Part shown: positions 8,298 to 16,470 of the stretch, one piece after another
How positions within the stretch are numbered: position 1 is the stretch's first letter
How the letters are laid out: each line of letters opens with the position of its first letter
NCBI GenBank assembly: GCA_030427505.1
Contig: JAUICH010000003.1
Span: 62,001 to 126,000, forward strand
Length of the DNA stretch: 64,000 nucleotides
DNA from: Verrucomicrobiia bacterium
GTDB taxonomy: Bacteria; Verrucomicrobiota; Verrucomicrobiia; Verrucomicrobiales; DEV007
Direction: 5' to 3'
The notes under the pieces: model-generated
Told to the model about the DNA's origin: nothing
The model's input: the letters and a program-made list of their open reading frames with translations, nothing else
Database searches by the model: none
Position numbers and translations under genes: made by a program

Positions 8298-8596
8298 ATC
8301 ACACTGACCCACCAAGTCAAGTAGTCGTCGTAGGGCTCGGAATGCTCCGCCAGCCAAAGTGCCGGAGCGAATGCGACTTGAAGGCCGTCAAGAAACCACT
8401 GTGGGGGAGGCCGGTGATTTGAGAGCAGGACGGCGGGTCGCTCCACCACATATGCCAGTGGCACGGGAAAAGCAAAATAGAGCGTCGCCAGGATCAGAAA
8501 CGTGACCAGCGCCTTGAGAAAGACGTTGGGCTTGACCGGGGTCTTCTCAATCTCTTCGGTGTGGGAGCGCGTGGGTTTCATCCGGACCGCTTTCAT
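8279..8596 (-). CDS. Small membrane protein, member C of a three-copy local family
   Basis: A 105-residue protein and third member of the local family. Features in order: a basic/polar N-terminal tail of about 27 residues, a hydrophobic segment LVTFLILATLYFAFPVPLAY, a proline-rich linker with a tryptophan (PPPQWF), and the signature FAPALWLAEHSEPYDDYLTWW. The P-x-P turn, FxPxxWL and EPYxxYxxWW elements align with members A and B. It has an ATG start and its own terminator, and is separated from its paralogs by the HAD gene on the other strand. Function unknown; no known family recognised. Confidence 0.7.
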   Translation of the reverse strand: MKAVRMKPTRSHTEEIEKTPVKPNVFLKALVTFLILATLYFAFPVPLAYVVERPAVLLSNHRPPPQWFLDGLQVAFAPALWLAEHSEPYDDYLTWWVSVMPPPNR

Positions 8597-8676
8597 GGTA
8601 AAGCGATCCGCTCCTCGAAGCCAGACTGGTTTGATTCCGGAAGACGCCGGAAGACGGCTCCCGGATTCTTGTGGCC

Positions 8677-9750
8677 TCAGGCCAGAAACGTCTTCCGCCG
8701 CCGCCGTACCGCGTCCGCCAGGTTGTCCAGCATCTCCACCGTGGTTTCCCAGGACACGCAGCCGTCCGTCACGCTCTTGCCGTATTCCAGGTTCTTCGGG
8801 TCCTCCATGGTCTGGGAGCCCCCCTTGAGGAAGCTCTCGATCATGACGGCCACGATGCCGGTTTCTCCACCCGCCACTTGCTGCGCGATGTCCTGCGCCA
8901 CCAGCGGCTGACGCCGGTAGTCTTTCTGACTGTTGCCGTGCGAGCAGTCGATCATGACGAAGGGATCCAGGCCCGCCGCTTTCAGGCGCTGCTTCACGTC
9001 CATGACGGCGTCATGCTCGAAGTTGGGTCCGGCCCCGGAACCGCGCAGAATGACGTGGCAGGATTTATTGCCCGTGGTGGCGACAATGGCGGTGGTACCA
9101 TGTTTCGTCACGGATAGAAAATGGTGCGGACAGCGCGCCGCCTTGATGGCGTCGATGGCGATTTGGATGCTCCCCCCCGTGCCATTTTTGAAGCCCACCG
9201 GCACGCTCAGGCCGGAGGCCAGTTCGCGGTGCACCTGGCTCTCCGTGGTCCGCGCGCCAATGGCGCCCCAGCTCACAATATCCGTCACAAACTGCGGACA
9301 AATCGTGTCCAGAAACTCCGTTCCCGCTGGCATGCCCAGGTTCCCCAGATCGACCAAGAGCTGCCGGGCCACGTGCAGGCCGCGGTTGATGTCGAAGGAA
9401 TTGTCCATCCGTGGGTCGTTGATCAGCCCTTTCCAGCCAATGGTGGTGCGCGGTTTCTCAAAATACACGCGCATGATGATGGCCAGGTCGTCGCTATGGG
9501 CGTTCGCGTAAGCTTTCAACTTGGCGGCATACTCGAGAGCCGCCTGGGGATCGTGGATGGAGCAGGGGCCGACGATCACGAGGAGACGGTCGTCCTTCCC
9601 GGCGAGAATGGCTTCCGCCTCGGCCCGGGTTTTGGAGACCAGCTCAGCGATCGATTCCGTGATCGGAAGCTCCTCCATCAGCACCACGGGGGCAATGAGC
9701 TGATGCAGGTCGCTGATCCTCAGGTCGTCGGTGACGATAGGTTTTGACAT
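8677..9750 (-). CDS. aroG: 3-deoxy-7-phosphoheptulonate synthase (DAHP synthase, class I)
   Basis: A 357-residue class I-alpha DAHP synthase that condenses phosphoenolpyruvate and erythrose 4-phosphate, the first step of the shikimate pathway. Motifs include VGPCSIHDPQAALEYA, the substrate-binding KPRTTIGWKGLINDP, MPAGTEFLDTICPQ, WGAIGARTTESQVHRE, GFKNGTGG and DCSHGNSQKDY, all in the usual order and length. The open frame continues more than 200 codons upstream, but that extension is antisense to the next gene and not conserved; the ATG at MSKPIVTDDLRI matches the family start. It diverges from the LOG-family gene. Feedback regulation (Phe, Tyr or Trp) cannot be deduced with confidence. Confidence 0.95.
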   Translation of the reverse strand: MSKPIVTDDLRISDLHQLIAPVVLMEELPITESIAELVSKTRAEAEAILAGKDDRLLVIVGPCSIHDPQAALEYAAKLKAYANAHSDDLAIIMRVYFEKPRTTIGWKGLINDPRMDNSFDINRGLHVARQLLVDLGNLGMPAGTEFLDTICPQFVTDIVSWGAIGARTTESQVHRELASGLSVPVGFKNGTGGSIQIAIDAIKAARCPHHFLSVTKHGTTAIVATTGNKSCHVILRGSGAGPNFEHDAVMDVKQRLKAAGLDPFVMIDCSHGNSQKDYRRQPLVAQDIAQQVAGGETGIVAVMIESFLKGGSQTMEDPKNLEYGKSVTDGCVSWETTVEMLDNLADAVRRRRKTFLA

Positions 9751-9882
9751 GGCGGGGAATAAGGCGTGAATTGCCCCGCGATAAAGGGAAAAATCCAAAG
9801 GATTTAACGCCGGCCCCGGCGAAAGTATCACCACTTCCCGTATTTTTTCGTAATTAAGTCCAGAAACAACGCCGACCGTACT

Positions 9883-11031
9883 TTGCCAAAACGCCCCAAA
9901 TCCGAGGAACGAGATTTTACCGGCGGCGGCATCATGACCCAGCCGCGGCACCGTGGCAGCACGGGCGACCCGGAGGCGGACGAGAGGGTGGCCGAACTCG
10001 TCGCCAAACTCGGCACGGAAGAAAACCGCGAACTCATTGAGGAACTGGTCATCACCGCCCTGCGGATCGGCCGGGACGACTTGGGCGCCGGAGACCTGAA
10101 GCTCATCAACCGGGCCCTCCGGGAAATGCGGGTCTCCTCCCGTGTCTTCTCTCCCTACAGCCACGAGCGGAAGGTGGCCTGCTACGGTTCGGCCCGCACT
10201 CAGCCGAGTGAAGTGGAGTTTCAGGTGGCCGAGGCTTTCGCCCGGAGAATGCGGGAACATGGCTTCATGGTCATCACGGGCGCTGGCTCGGGTATCATGG
10301 GGGCTTCCCAGCGTGGGGCGGGCCGGGACAAAAGCTTCGGTCTGAATATCCGCCTGCCCTTCGAACAGAGCGCCAACGAAACGATCGAGGGAGATCACAA
10401 GCTCATCAATTTTAACTACTTCTTCACCCGCAAGCTGGCGTTCGTGAAGGAGTCAGACGCCGCGGCCCTCTTTCCCGGCGGCTTCGGCACCATGGACGAG
10501 TGTTTTGAGGTGCTGACCCTCATCCAGACGGGAAAGGCGGCCATTTTTCCCGTCGTCATGGTGGATTCCCCGGGCGGGACGTATTGGAGGACGTTCCACC
10601 GTTTTATCGAAGAGCACTTGCTACGGCTTGGCCTCATTTCTCCGGAGGACTTCCACCTCTTCAAGATTACGGACAACGTGGATGAAGCCGTCGAGGAGAT
10701 CCTGGGCTTCTATCGCGTCTTCCATTCCTACCGCTTTGTCCGGGACCTCACGGTCATCCGGCTGACTGAAAAGCTGGAAGCCCAGGCAGTGGAGGCTTTG
10801 AATGACGAGTTTCCCGACCTGTTGACCAAAGGCAGATTGGAATTGGGGGAGGCGCTTCCTGAAGAAGTGGAAGAAGAGACGGCTTCCCACCTGCCCCGAT
10901 TGGTGGGACGGTTGGATCGCGGTTCGGTCGGCCGGTTCCGCCAACTCATCAACCGCATCAATTCCTTTGCCAAACCGGTGCCGGACCCGGTCGTGAAAGG
11001 GCACGCTAACCGGCCGGATGCCCTTTCATGA
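9883..11031 (+). CDS. LOG-family (TIGR00730-like) Rossmann-fold nucleotide hydrolase
   Basis: A 382-residue long-form LOG protein. Family members hydrolyse nucleoside 5-prime monophosphates to free base and ribose phosphate (cytokinin-activating LOG, PpnN). The core shows VACYGSART, GFMVITGAGSGIMGA and the signature LFPGGFGTMDE, in which Arg/Glu residues handle the phosphate and glycosidic bond. A C-terminal helical extension of about 120 residues follows. The start is uncertain: TTG at 9883 keeps an RDFTGGG segment that looks conserved in similar proteins, while the first ATG is at 9934. It overlaps tlyA by four bases (ATGA), forming an operon with tlyA and nadK. Confidence 0.85.
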   Translation: MPKRPKSEERDFTGGGIMTQPRHRGSTGDPEADERVAELVAKLGTEENRELIEELVITALRIGRDDLGAGDLKLINRALREMRVSSRVFSPYSHERKVACYGSARTQPSEVEFQVAEAFARRMREHGFMVITGAGSGIMGASQRGAGRDKSFGLNIRLPFEQSANETIEGDHKLINFNYFFTRKLAFVKESDAAALFPGGFGTMDECFEVLTLIQTGKAAIFPVVMVDSPGGTYWRTFHRFIEEHLLRLGLISPEDFHLFKITDNVDEAVEEILGFYRVFHSYRFVRDLTVIRLTEKLEAQAVEALNDEFPDLLTKGRLELGEALPEEVEEETASHLPRLVGRLDRGSVGRFRQLINRINSFAKPVPDPVVKGHANRPDALS

Positions 11032-11759
11032 AACCCCGCTTGGACCAGTTGTTAGTCGATCGTGGGCTGGTGGACTCCCGGGAGCAGGCTAAACGCTTGA
11101 TCCTGGCGGGTAAGGTCGCCGTTCAGGGCGTGGAAAATCCCAAACCCGGCCAGAAAGTGAATGACGACGTGGAGGTCACCCTGGCCGAGCCGCCGAAATA
11201 CGTGGGCCGTGGAGGCTTCAAGCTGGAGGGCGCGCTGGATTACTTTGGCATTTCCGTGGAGGGAAAAGTTGGATTGGACATCGGAGCCTCCACCGGCGGC
11301 TTCACGGACTGCCTGCTCCAGCGCGGCGCGGCGCGGGTGTACGCGGTGGATGTGGGCACCAATCAGTTGGCCTGGAAGCTGCGCCAGGACGAACGCGTCG
11401 TCGCGCGGGAAAAGTTCAACGCGCGACACCTCACTCCGGACGACCTGCCGGAAAAAGTGGATCTAGTCGTGACGGACGTGTCTTTCATCTCCCTGACCCT
11501 CATCCTGGGACCCGCCTTCAATGTGCTGAAGGAAGACGGGGACATCGTCTGCTTGATCAAACCGCAGTTCGAACTGAAGCGGGAGCAGATCGGGAAGGGG
11601 GGCATCGTGCGGGATCCTGAGCTACACGAACAGGCGGTGGAAAAGATCCGTCACTTCGTTACCATGGAGTTGACAAAAGCCTGGCAAGGCGTGACACCAT
11701 CGCCCATCGCCGGTACGGACGGCAATCGCGAATTTCTGGCATGGCTAAGACACGCGTAG
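11028..11759 (+). CDS. tlyA: TlyA-family rRNA 2'-O-methyltransferase
   Basis: A 243-residue S4-domain/FtsJ-fold methyltransferase that 2-prime-O-methylates cytidines in ribosomal RNA using SAM; once called hemolysin TlyA. The N-terminal S4 RNA-binding domain (MKPRLDQLLVDRGLVDSREQ, residues 1-60) is followed by the SAM motif DIGASTGGFTDCLL, the aspartate-rich VDLVVTDVSFISL and LIKPQFEL, supplying the K-D-K-E type active site. Length is typical. Start overlaps the LOG gene stop and its end overlaps nadK by 19 bases, a common gene order (tlyA-nadK) in several phyla, pointing to translational coupling. Confidence 0.93.
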   Translation: MKPRLDQLLVDRGLVDSREQAKRLILAGKVAVQGVENPKPGQKVNDDVEVTLAEPPKYVGRGGFKLEGALDYFGISVEGKVGLDIGASTGGFTDCLLQRGAARVYAVDVGTNQLAWKLRQDERVVAREKFNARHLTPDDLPEKVDLVVTDVSFISLTLILGPAFNVLKEDGDIVCLIKPQFELKREQIGKGGIVRDPELHEQAVEKIRHFVTMELTKAWQGVTPSPIAGTDGNREFLAWLRHA

Positions 11760-12634
11760 GCATTATCGCCAACCTCATCAAGCCGGGTGTGGCCCTGGTC
11801 TTGCAGGGGCTGATGGCCGCATTCGAAGACGCGGGGGTGCCGGTCACGCTGGATCATAGCGCCGCCGAGCCCCTGGGCCGCCCGGAAGAGGGGAAAGACC
11901 TGAAGGACGTGGCCGAACAAGTGGACGTGCTGGTGGTGCTGGGAGGCGACGGCACCATCCTGAATGTCTGCGGCCGGCTGGGCGCTTGCATGAAACCCTT
12001 GGCGGCCGTGAATATTGGCACCTTGGGGTTCCTGACCTGCGTCACGGCGGAAGATTCCGCCCGCCTGGTGGAACTGCTTGCCTCAGGCGATTACCCGGTT
12101 AGCCATCGCTCCATCATCCGGGCGCGAGTGCTGGAGAGCGACGGCGAGGAGAAGCTCGATCACATTGGCCTGAATGAGATCACTATCAGTCGCGGCACCA
12201 TTTCCCGGCTGGTTCACTTGGAAACATGGATCAATGGCGAGCCCCTAAATATTTACTCGGGTGACGGGCTTATTATTTCAACTCCCACGGGATCAACGGC
12301 TTATTCGCTCTCAGCTGGCGGGCCCATCGTGGAGCCAAACTCGGACGTGTTTGTCCTGACGCCCATCTGTCCCCACTCCCTCAGCAACCGGGCCATCATC
12401 GTGAAGGACGACAATCTCATCGAAATTCACGCTCCGGAACAGCGGGACCAGGTCTTCATGACCGTGGATGGCGGCTTCGTGACCGAGATCAGACCCGAGC
12501 AGCGAATCGAGGTTTCCCGCGCCGACTTCGATCTACCCTTGGTCACCATGCCGGACGCCTCTTTCTACGGCATCGTCCGGCAAAAGCTCGGCTGGTCCGG
12601 CAGCACCGTCGTCCGGAACGGGGAAGCCAAGTAG
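11741..12634 (+). CDS. nadK: NAD kinase
   Basis: A 297-residue ATP/polyphosphate-dependent NAD kinase producing NADP. The GGDGTILN motif (about residues 68-75) binds substrate and carries the catalytic Asp, with LNEITISRG and the diagnostic TPTGSTAYSLSAGGP following, then PICPHSLSNRAIIV near the C-terminus. Length is typical for bacteria. The ATG lies inside the 3-prime end of tlyA, so expression is likely coupled to the LOG-tlyA operon. No other NADP-related genes adjoin it. It is followed convergently, 9 bases away, by the DUF2726 gene. Confidence 0.95.
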   Translation: MAKTRVGIIANLIKPGVALVLQGLMAAFEDAGVPVTLDHSAAEPLGRPEEGKDLKDVAEQVDVLVVLGGDGTILNVCGRLGACMKPLAAVNIGTLGFLTCVTAEDSARLVELLASGDYPVSHRSIIRARVLESDGEEKLDHIGLNEITISRGTISRLVHLETWINGEPLNIYSGDGLIISTPTGSTAYSLSAGGPIVEPNSDVFVLTPICPHSLSNRAIIVKDDNLIEIHAPEQRDQVFMTVDGGFVTEIRPEQRIEVSRADFDLPLVTMPDASFYGIVRQKLGWSGSTVVRNGEAK

Positions 12635-12643
12635 TAGCCGTCA

Positions 12644-13240
12644 TCAGCCAGCCGGCGAAACGGGCGCCAGTGACGCTCTGCTTCCGGAGAGATGGGGCTG
12701 AAGCCGCCGCTGCAATTCCTTGACCGAATAGCGCCGGGCCGTAGGAACCCGAACCAAGGGCAACCCGGCGGCCTCGAACACCGCCTCCACCAGGGCGTCC
12801 CGCCGGACGCGGTCCGGCCGTTCGTGGCTGGGATCGTCCAGTTCCACGCCCGCTAAAGGCTGAAAGGTTTCGCCGTCGCAGATCAGGAAGTCCACATGCT
12901 TCTGAGAGATCCGGGCAAAGTGCCGGATGTATTCGCCCCGGCCTCCGCCGGTCACCTCGGTCTGAAACACGTCCGCCAGCCGGGGCTTTATCGCGACGTA
13001 GCAGGTCGGGACGGTCGTCTCCAGTTCGTCCACCGCATCGAAAAGCGCTTCCGCGAAGTGCCGTTCCGTTTCGGTAAGAAGGGAAGGAATCACGCCGTAG
13101 GGAAAGGTCTCCGGCTTGGAAAGCAGCCAGCGGACTACTTTGACGCCCCACATCAGACTAAACGCGGCGCCAAAACTGATCCATACCGCCGGGGGAATGT
13201 GCCGCGGAGACTCAAGCACCGTCTGGAAAAAGGGTTCCAT
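12644..13240 (-). CDS. DUF2726 domain protein with N-terminal membrane anchor
   Basis: A 198-residue protein. A hydrophobic segment near residues 16-38 (VWISFGAAFSLMWGVKVVRWLL) probably anchors it, and a DUF2726 nuclease-like domain follows, with LTETERHFAEALFDAV, FARISQKHVDFLICDGETFQPLAGVELDD and a C-terminal region VFEAAGLPLVRVP. The domain is distantly similar to restriction-endonuclease-fold proteins: the D..E pattern in HVDFLICD...GVELDD is consistent with a PD-(D/E)xK-like core, but catalytic activity is not shown. The gene is convergent with nadK and divergent from the SdpR-like regulator. The role is unknown. Confidence 0.75.
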   Translation of the reverse strand: MEPFFQTVLESPRHIPPAVWISFGAAFSLMWGVKVVRWLLSKPETFPYGVIPSLLTETERHFAEALFDAVDELETTVPTCYVAIKPRLADVFQTEVTGGGRGEYIRHFARISQKHVDFLICDGETFQPLAGVELDDPSHERPDRVRRDALVEAVFEAAGLPLVRVPTARRYSVKELQRRLQPHLSGSRASLAPVSPAG

Positions 13241-13365
13241 GCAATCTGATTAAGAAAGCTTAACCAAGCAATACGCCTCATTCGTCCCACCGCCAAATGG
13301 GGAGGGGGTGAAAGGCGGTAGTACCCCGGCTTCCAAGGGAAAGAATCCAACGTGCGGATTTTATT

Positions 13366-13401
13366 TTGACATTTGGCTAATTAGCCGTTTAGCTAAATAA
13401 A
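13366..13401 (+). promoter_or_regulatory. Promoter and palindromic operator of the SdpR/SdpI-like operon
   Basis: A -35-like TTGACA (13366-13371) is followed by two adjoining perfect palindromes, GGCTAATTAGCC (13375-13386) and TTTAGCTAAA (13388-13397), that fill the spacer and the -10 position (best candidate TAGCTA at 13390-13395). Both palindromes contain TTAGC half-sites. The regulator's GTG start follows four bases later, so the operator overlaps the promoter, as expected for ArsR-type autorepression, and the transcript may begin at or next to the start codon. Confidence 0.65.
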
Positions 13402-13728
13402 GTGAACCGCGTCTACAAAGCTCTGTCGGACCCAACCCGGCGCCGGATTCTGGAACTCCTTCGCCGGGGAGATCTGTCCGCCGGCGATCTGGCGGCTCAT
13501 TTCGATCTTTCCAAGCCGACACTTTCAAAACACTTCACCGTGCTGAAAGACGCCGATCTCATCCAGGGCCGGCGGGATGGCACCACGATCTATTACACGC
13601 TCAACCTTTCCGTACTGGAGGAGGCCCTGATGGACCTGCTTAGCACGTTTAAAATCGAACCCCAAACTCGTGAATCGGATGAAGGCACCCAACTACTTAA
13701 AAGACTTCCGCGGAATTCTGGTCTTTAG
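13402..13728 (+). CDS. ArsR-family autorepressor (SdpR-like)
   Basis: A 108-residue winged-helix repressor. The sequence VYKALSDPTRRRILELLRRGDLSAGDLAAHFDLSKPTLSKHF is the classic ArsR/SdpR helix-turn-helix, followed by a wing (GRRDGTTIYYTLN). No metal-binding CxC motif is seen, which fits the SdpR branch rather than metal sensors. In Bacillus subtilis, SdpR represses itself and the immunity gene sdpI, and SdpI in turn sequesters SdpR at the membrane. Here too the next gene is SdpI-like and overlaps by about 50 bases. The GTG is immediately downstream of an operator-promoter palindrome, with no ribosome binding site. Confidence 0.88.
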   Translation: MNRVYKALSDPTRRRILELLRRGDLSAGDLAAHFDLSKPTLSKHFTVLKDADLIQGRRDGTTIYYTLNLSVLEEALMDLLSTFKIEPQTRESDEGTQLLKRLPRNSGL

Positions 13729-14386
13729 CGCTCTGGTCATGACATTCGCGGTGGGCCTGGCCGCCTGGGCCTGGACCCAGCTGTCCGCCGACGCACGAAT
13801 CCCCATTCATTGGGGAATGAACGGAAAGCCCAATGGCTATGGCAGCCGGAATTTCCTCTTTTTCGCCCCGGCCATGATGCTGAGCGTGACCGTTCTGCTT
13901 GCCGCGATTCCGGCCATCGAGCCAAGGAAGAGCCATCTCTTGAACTCGTCCAAGGCATTCAAAATCATGTGGGGCGTCGTGCTGACGTTTCTGTTGGTCC
14001 TGCACGTCACCATGACCTGGGCCGCGTTGGGACATGCCGTCGCCATGTCACTGGTGATCACTACCGGATTGGGTATCCTCCTGATCGTGCTGGGAAACTA
14101 CATGGGTAAAGTGCGCAGCAATTTCATGTTCGGCGTTCGCACGCCCTGGACCTTGAGCAGCGAACTTTCGTGGAGCAAAACGCACCGGCTCGCCGGGTGG
14201 TTATTCGTCATCTTCGGTGCCGCCGTTCTGGCCTGTGGCTGGGTGTTTTCAGATCTCCGGTGGCTGACCTGGTTCCTGTTGATCGGCATTCCCTTGCTCG
14301 TCGTCTCCTTGTCGGCGTATTCCTACCTGGTATGGAAAAATGACCCGCAGAGACAGGGGGACCGCAGGCTCAATGCCGGATCGTGA
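13679..14386 (+). CDS. SdpI/YhfL-family integral membrane protein
   Basis: A 235-residue membrane protein with about six hydrophobic segments (near 10-30, 55-75, 95-115, 120-140, 175-195, 200-220). The first region ADARIPIHWGMNGKPNGYGSR matches DUF1648, and GVRTPWTLSSELSWSKTHR is the diagnostic SdpI loop. SdpI gives immunity to the SdpC killing factor in Bacillus and relays the signal by binding SdpR; in most other bacteria only the SdpR/SdpI pair exists, with unknown ligand. No sdpC-like gene is here. The ATG (MKAPNYLKDF) is preferred over a GTG three codons earlier. Its start lies inside the regulator gene, so the pair is translationally coupled. Confidence 0.85.
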   Translation: MKAPNYLKDFRGILVFSALVMTFAVGLAAWAWTQLSADARIPIHWGMNGKPNGYGSRNFLFFAPAMMLSVTVLLAAIPAIEPRKSHLLNSSKAFKIMWGVVLTFLLVLHVTMTWAALGHAVAMSLVITTGLGILLIVLGNYMGKVRSNFMFGVRTPWTLSSELSWSKTHRLAGWLFVIFGAAVLACGWVFSDLRWLTWFLLIGIPLLVVSLSAYSYLVWKNDPQRQGDRRLNAGS

Positions 14387-14422
14387 GGGGTCCGTGGAGG
14401 CCAGTGCCAACGGACCGGTCCT

Positions 14423-15022
14423 CTACTGGTGCGTGGGAAGCTTCCGCCACTGAATGATGAACTTCAGATCCTCGTAGGCCTGCAGGCTGCGCAGCACCTG
14501 GAGAGATTCCGGAGGCAGATCCTGTTCGATGGCGGCCAGGCATTGGTTCATGGCAATGACTTCCTCCATGTCGATCCCGCTGTCATAGCGGTCGCCTGCC
14601 TTGGGGAGCGACTTTTCGATCAGTTCGCTCAGCCGGATGTTCTCCGATTGCAGAATGCCGACTCGCTCGCGGAACTCGATGAAGCTGTCGGTCAGGTCTG
14701 AGTTTTCCCGTTTCAACGCGTTAATGCGCTGCTCGTCCACTTCACGGGTTTCGCCGGCCGTGGTGAGGGCCGCGTTTAGCGTGGCGATTTCAAGGTCTTG
14801 CTGCTCCACGCGTTTTTGCAGCACACCGGGACTGCGCCCGGTCACGGCCTGGAAAGCCTGGTGTCCCAAGAACCCCACGACCGCCGCCACGAGCATCAGA
14901 ATAAGAGTTACCACCGGTACCGGCCGCGATCCTTTACCCGGCTTGGCGGGAGAATTTGCGGAGACCGAAGCCGGAGAAGACGCGGGCTCGGGGGAAGGGG
15001 TGTCGTTGCTGCTGGCGCTCAC
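14423..15022 (-). CDS. Single-pass membrane protein with coiled coil, unknown
   Basis: About 199 residues from a GTG start (SASSNDTPSPEPASSP...). It has a proline/serine-rich cytoplasmic tail, one membrane segment VVTLILMLVAAVVGFLGHQ, then a coiled-coil region (VLQKRVEQQDLEIATLNAAL, ERVGILQSENIRLSELIEK) and a small C-terminal helical part. This looks like an anchored structural or scaffold protein; I recognise no family. An upstream ATG at 15127 would add 35 arginine-rich residues and leave only 11 bases to the divergent fxsA gene, so the GTG is preferred, but this is not certain. Confidence 0.6.
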   Translation of the reverse strand: MSASSNDTPSPEPASSPASVSANSPAKPGKGSRPVPVVTLILMLVAAVVGFLGHQAFQAVTGRSPGVLQKRVEQQDLEIATLNAALTTAGETREVDEQRINALKRENSDLTDSFIEFRERVGILQSENIRLSELIEKSLPKAGDRYDSGIDMEEVIAMNQCLAAIEQDLPPESLQVLRSLQAYEDLKFIIQWRKLPTHQ

Positions 15023-15138
15023 ATCCGGACGATACCTGAGGGTGGGCCCGGGAGCAAACTCCGCGAAAGGCCGAAGCGCGGCGAAGAGGCGCGGATCGCT
15101 TCCCGGCCGGATTTGCCCGTATCGCACGCCTCTATTCC

Positions 15139-15666
15139 GTGTTAAGGTTTCGGGTGTTTGCCCGTCTGTTGCTCCTTTTCATCGCGATTCCGCTGGCTGA
15201 ACTGACGCTCTTCATTCAGCTCAGGAAAGTGATCGGCTTGGGCCCCACGATCGCCATCGTGATTTTCACCGCGTTTTTGGGTGCCTACCTGACCAAGCAA
15301 CAGGGCCTCCGCGTGCTTCAGCGCTACCAGGAGACCCTCGCCCAGGGAAAACTTCCCACCGCCGAGATCATGGACGGCCTCATGATCCTGGTGGCCGGAG
15401 CCGTGCTCCTGACGCCTGGCTTTCTGACCGATACCATCGGCTTTCTTCTCCTCGTTCCGCCGGTGCGCCTGTGGGTTCGCCAGGCGCTGGCCGCCTATCT
15501 GAAGGACCGGGTCCAGATCGTCACCACCACAACCGGCACGCCGGGGACGAACCCCAGCGGACAGCAGGCCGGCGGTCCGGGCCGGGTCGATACGACCCCT
15601 AAACCGGGCGAAAAATCTCCCGGCGGAGTGATCGAGGTGGAGACAGAAGTGGTGGACGAGAAGTAG
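15139..15666 (+). CDS. fxsA: FxsA family membrane protein
   Basis: A 175-residue FxsA/YtzA-type protein with four hydrophobic segments in the first 115 residues: LLLLFIAIPLAELTLFI, the glycine-rich IGLGPTIAIVIFTAFLGAYLTKQQG, MDGLMILVAGAVLLTPGFLTDTIGF and a C-terminal hydrophilic tail. The AYLTKQQG and LLTPGFLTDTIG motifs are diagnostic. In E. coli FxsA lessens F-plasmid exclusion of phage T7; its physiological role is not known. GTG start, divergent from the coiled-coil membrane protein gene. Tail residues 130-175 are low complexity. Confidence 0.85.
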   Translation: MLRFRVFARLLLLFIAIPLAELTLFIQLRKVIGLGPTIAIVIFTAFLGAYLTKQQGLRVLQRYQETLAQGKLPTAEIMDGLMILVAGAVLLTPGFLTDTIGFLLLVPPVRLWVRQALAAYLKDRVQIVTTTTGTPGTNPSGQQAGGPGRVDTTPKPGEKSPGGVIEVETEVVDEK

Positions 15667-15683
15667 CCGCTCTTGATATGAAA

Positions 15684-15706
15684 GGTTAGGAAACCTCTTT
15701 CTAACC
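15684..15706 (+). promoter_or_regulatory. Hairpin just upstream of the SUFU start codon
   Basis: GGTTAG-G-AAA pairs with TTT-CTAACC around a CCTC loop (nine pairs, one bulge), ending two bases before the ATG. It could end fxsA transcripts or restrict translation of the next gene; there is no U-run, so a control element or a chance structure are both possible. Confidence 0.4.
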
Positions 15707-15708
15707 CT

Positions 15709-16452
15709 ATGGAGTATTCTGAATCTGGCGCCCCCATCTATTCTCACAATGAGCCGGACCGGGAGATGGAACTCGTCTCGGGCAACCCGGAGAACATTGA
15801 GAAGATTGCCGCTCATATCGAGCAACACATCGGACCGGTGGAGCGGGTGTTTCACGAGATCATCTCCGACATGGTCCACCTCGATCTGCACCTGGTGGCG
15901 CCCACCAAGGAAAAGCCCTGGTACACCGTGGTCACCTCCGGCATGAGCGACCGGCCCATGCACGTTCCCGAAGGCGCGGAAGAGTGCCGCTATTCCGAAC
16001 TGCTCCTCAGTTTGCCGCCTGACTGGCCCATGGATCAGGAGAAGTGGGAGAAGTCAGAAGACCACTACTGGCCCATTCGCCTGCTCAAGACGCTGGCCCG
16101 CTTTCCTCACGAATACCAGACCTGGCTCTGGGCCCTGCACACCATGCGCAACGGCGAACCACCGGAACCCTATGCTTCCAATACCGAAATGTCCGGTGTC
16201 GTATTGCTGCCGCCCCTTTTAACGGGTGAGGCGTTTTGGGATCTCCCCATGGATGAAACCAAGACGATTTCCTTCCACGCCGTCATCCCCCTGCATGGCG
16301 ACGAAATCGATCTCAAACTACAGGAAGGCGGCGAAGCCCTGCTCGATCTCCTGGAAAAGAACGAAGTCTGCGAATACCTCGAACCCCGCCGCCCCAGTTG
16401 CCTGGCTCCCAAGAAAAAGAAAGGCTGGTTCGGGTTTGGGAAAAGGAACTGA
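15709..16452 (+). CDS. Suppressor-of-fused (SUFU) domain protein
   Basis: A 247-residue bacterial SUFU-domain protein (PF05076). Visible motifs are VHLDLHLVAPTKEKPWYTVVTSGMS, CRYSELLLSLPPDWP, the WPIRLLKTLARFPHEYQTWL helix and MSGVVLLPPLLTGEAFWDLP. In animals SUFU regulates Hedgehog signalling; bacterial versions are cytoplasmic, sometimes immunity-like proteins linked to toxin systems, but no toxin partner is evident here. It ends in a basic tail (KKKKGWFGFGKR) that may bind nucleic acid or membrane. It lies 42 bases after fxsA, probably in the same transcript. Confidence 0.8.
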   Translation: MEYSESGAPIYSHNEPDREMELVSGNPENIEKIAAHIEQHIGPVERVFHEIISDMVHLDLHLVAPTKEKPWYTVVTSGMSDRPMHVPEGAEECRYSELLLSLPPDWPMDQEKWEKSEDHYWPIRLLKTLARFPHEYQTWLWALHTMRNGEPPEPYASNTEMSGVVLLPPLLTGEAFWDLPMDETKTISFHAVIPLHGDEIDLKLQEGGEALLDLLEKNEVCEYLEPRRPSCLAPKKKKGWFGFGKRN

Positions 16453-16470
16453 ACCAAACCAGATCACCGT

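Noticed and set aside
9751-10398. N-terminal extension of the DAHP synthase frame upstream of its ATG
   Set aside because: It is antisense to the conserved LOG-family gene and lacks any DAHP synthase similarity.
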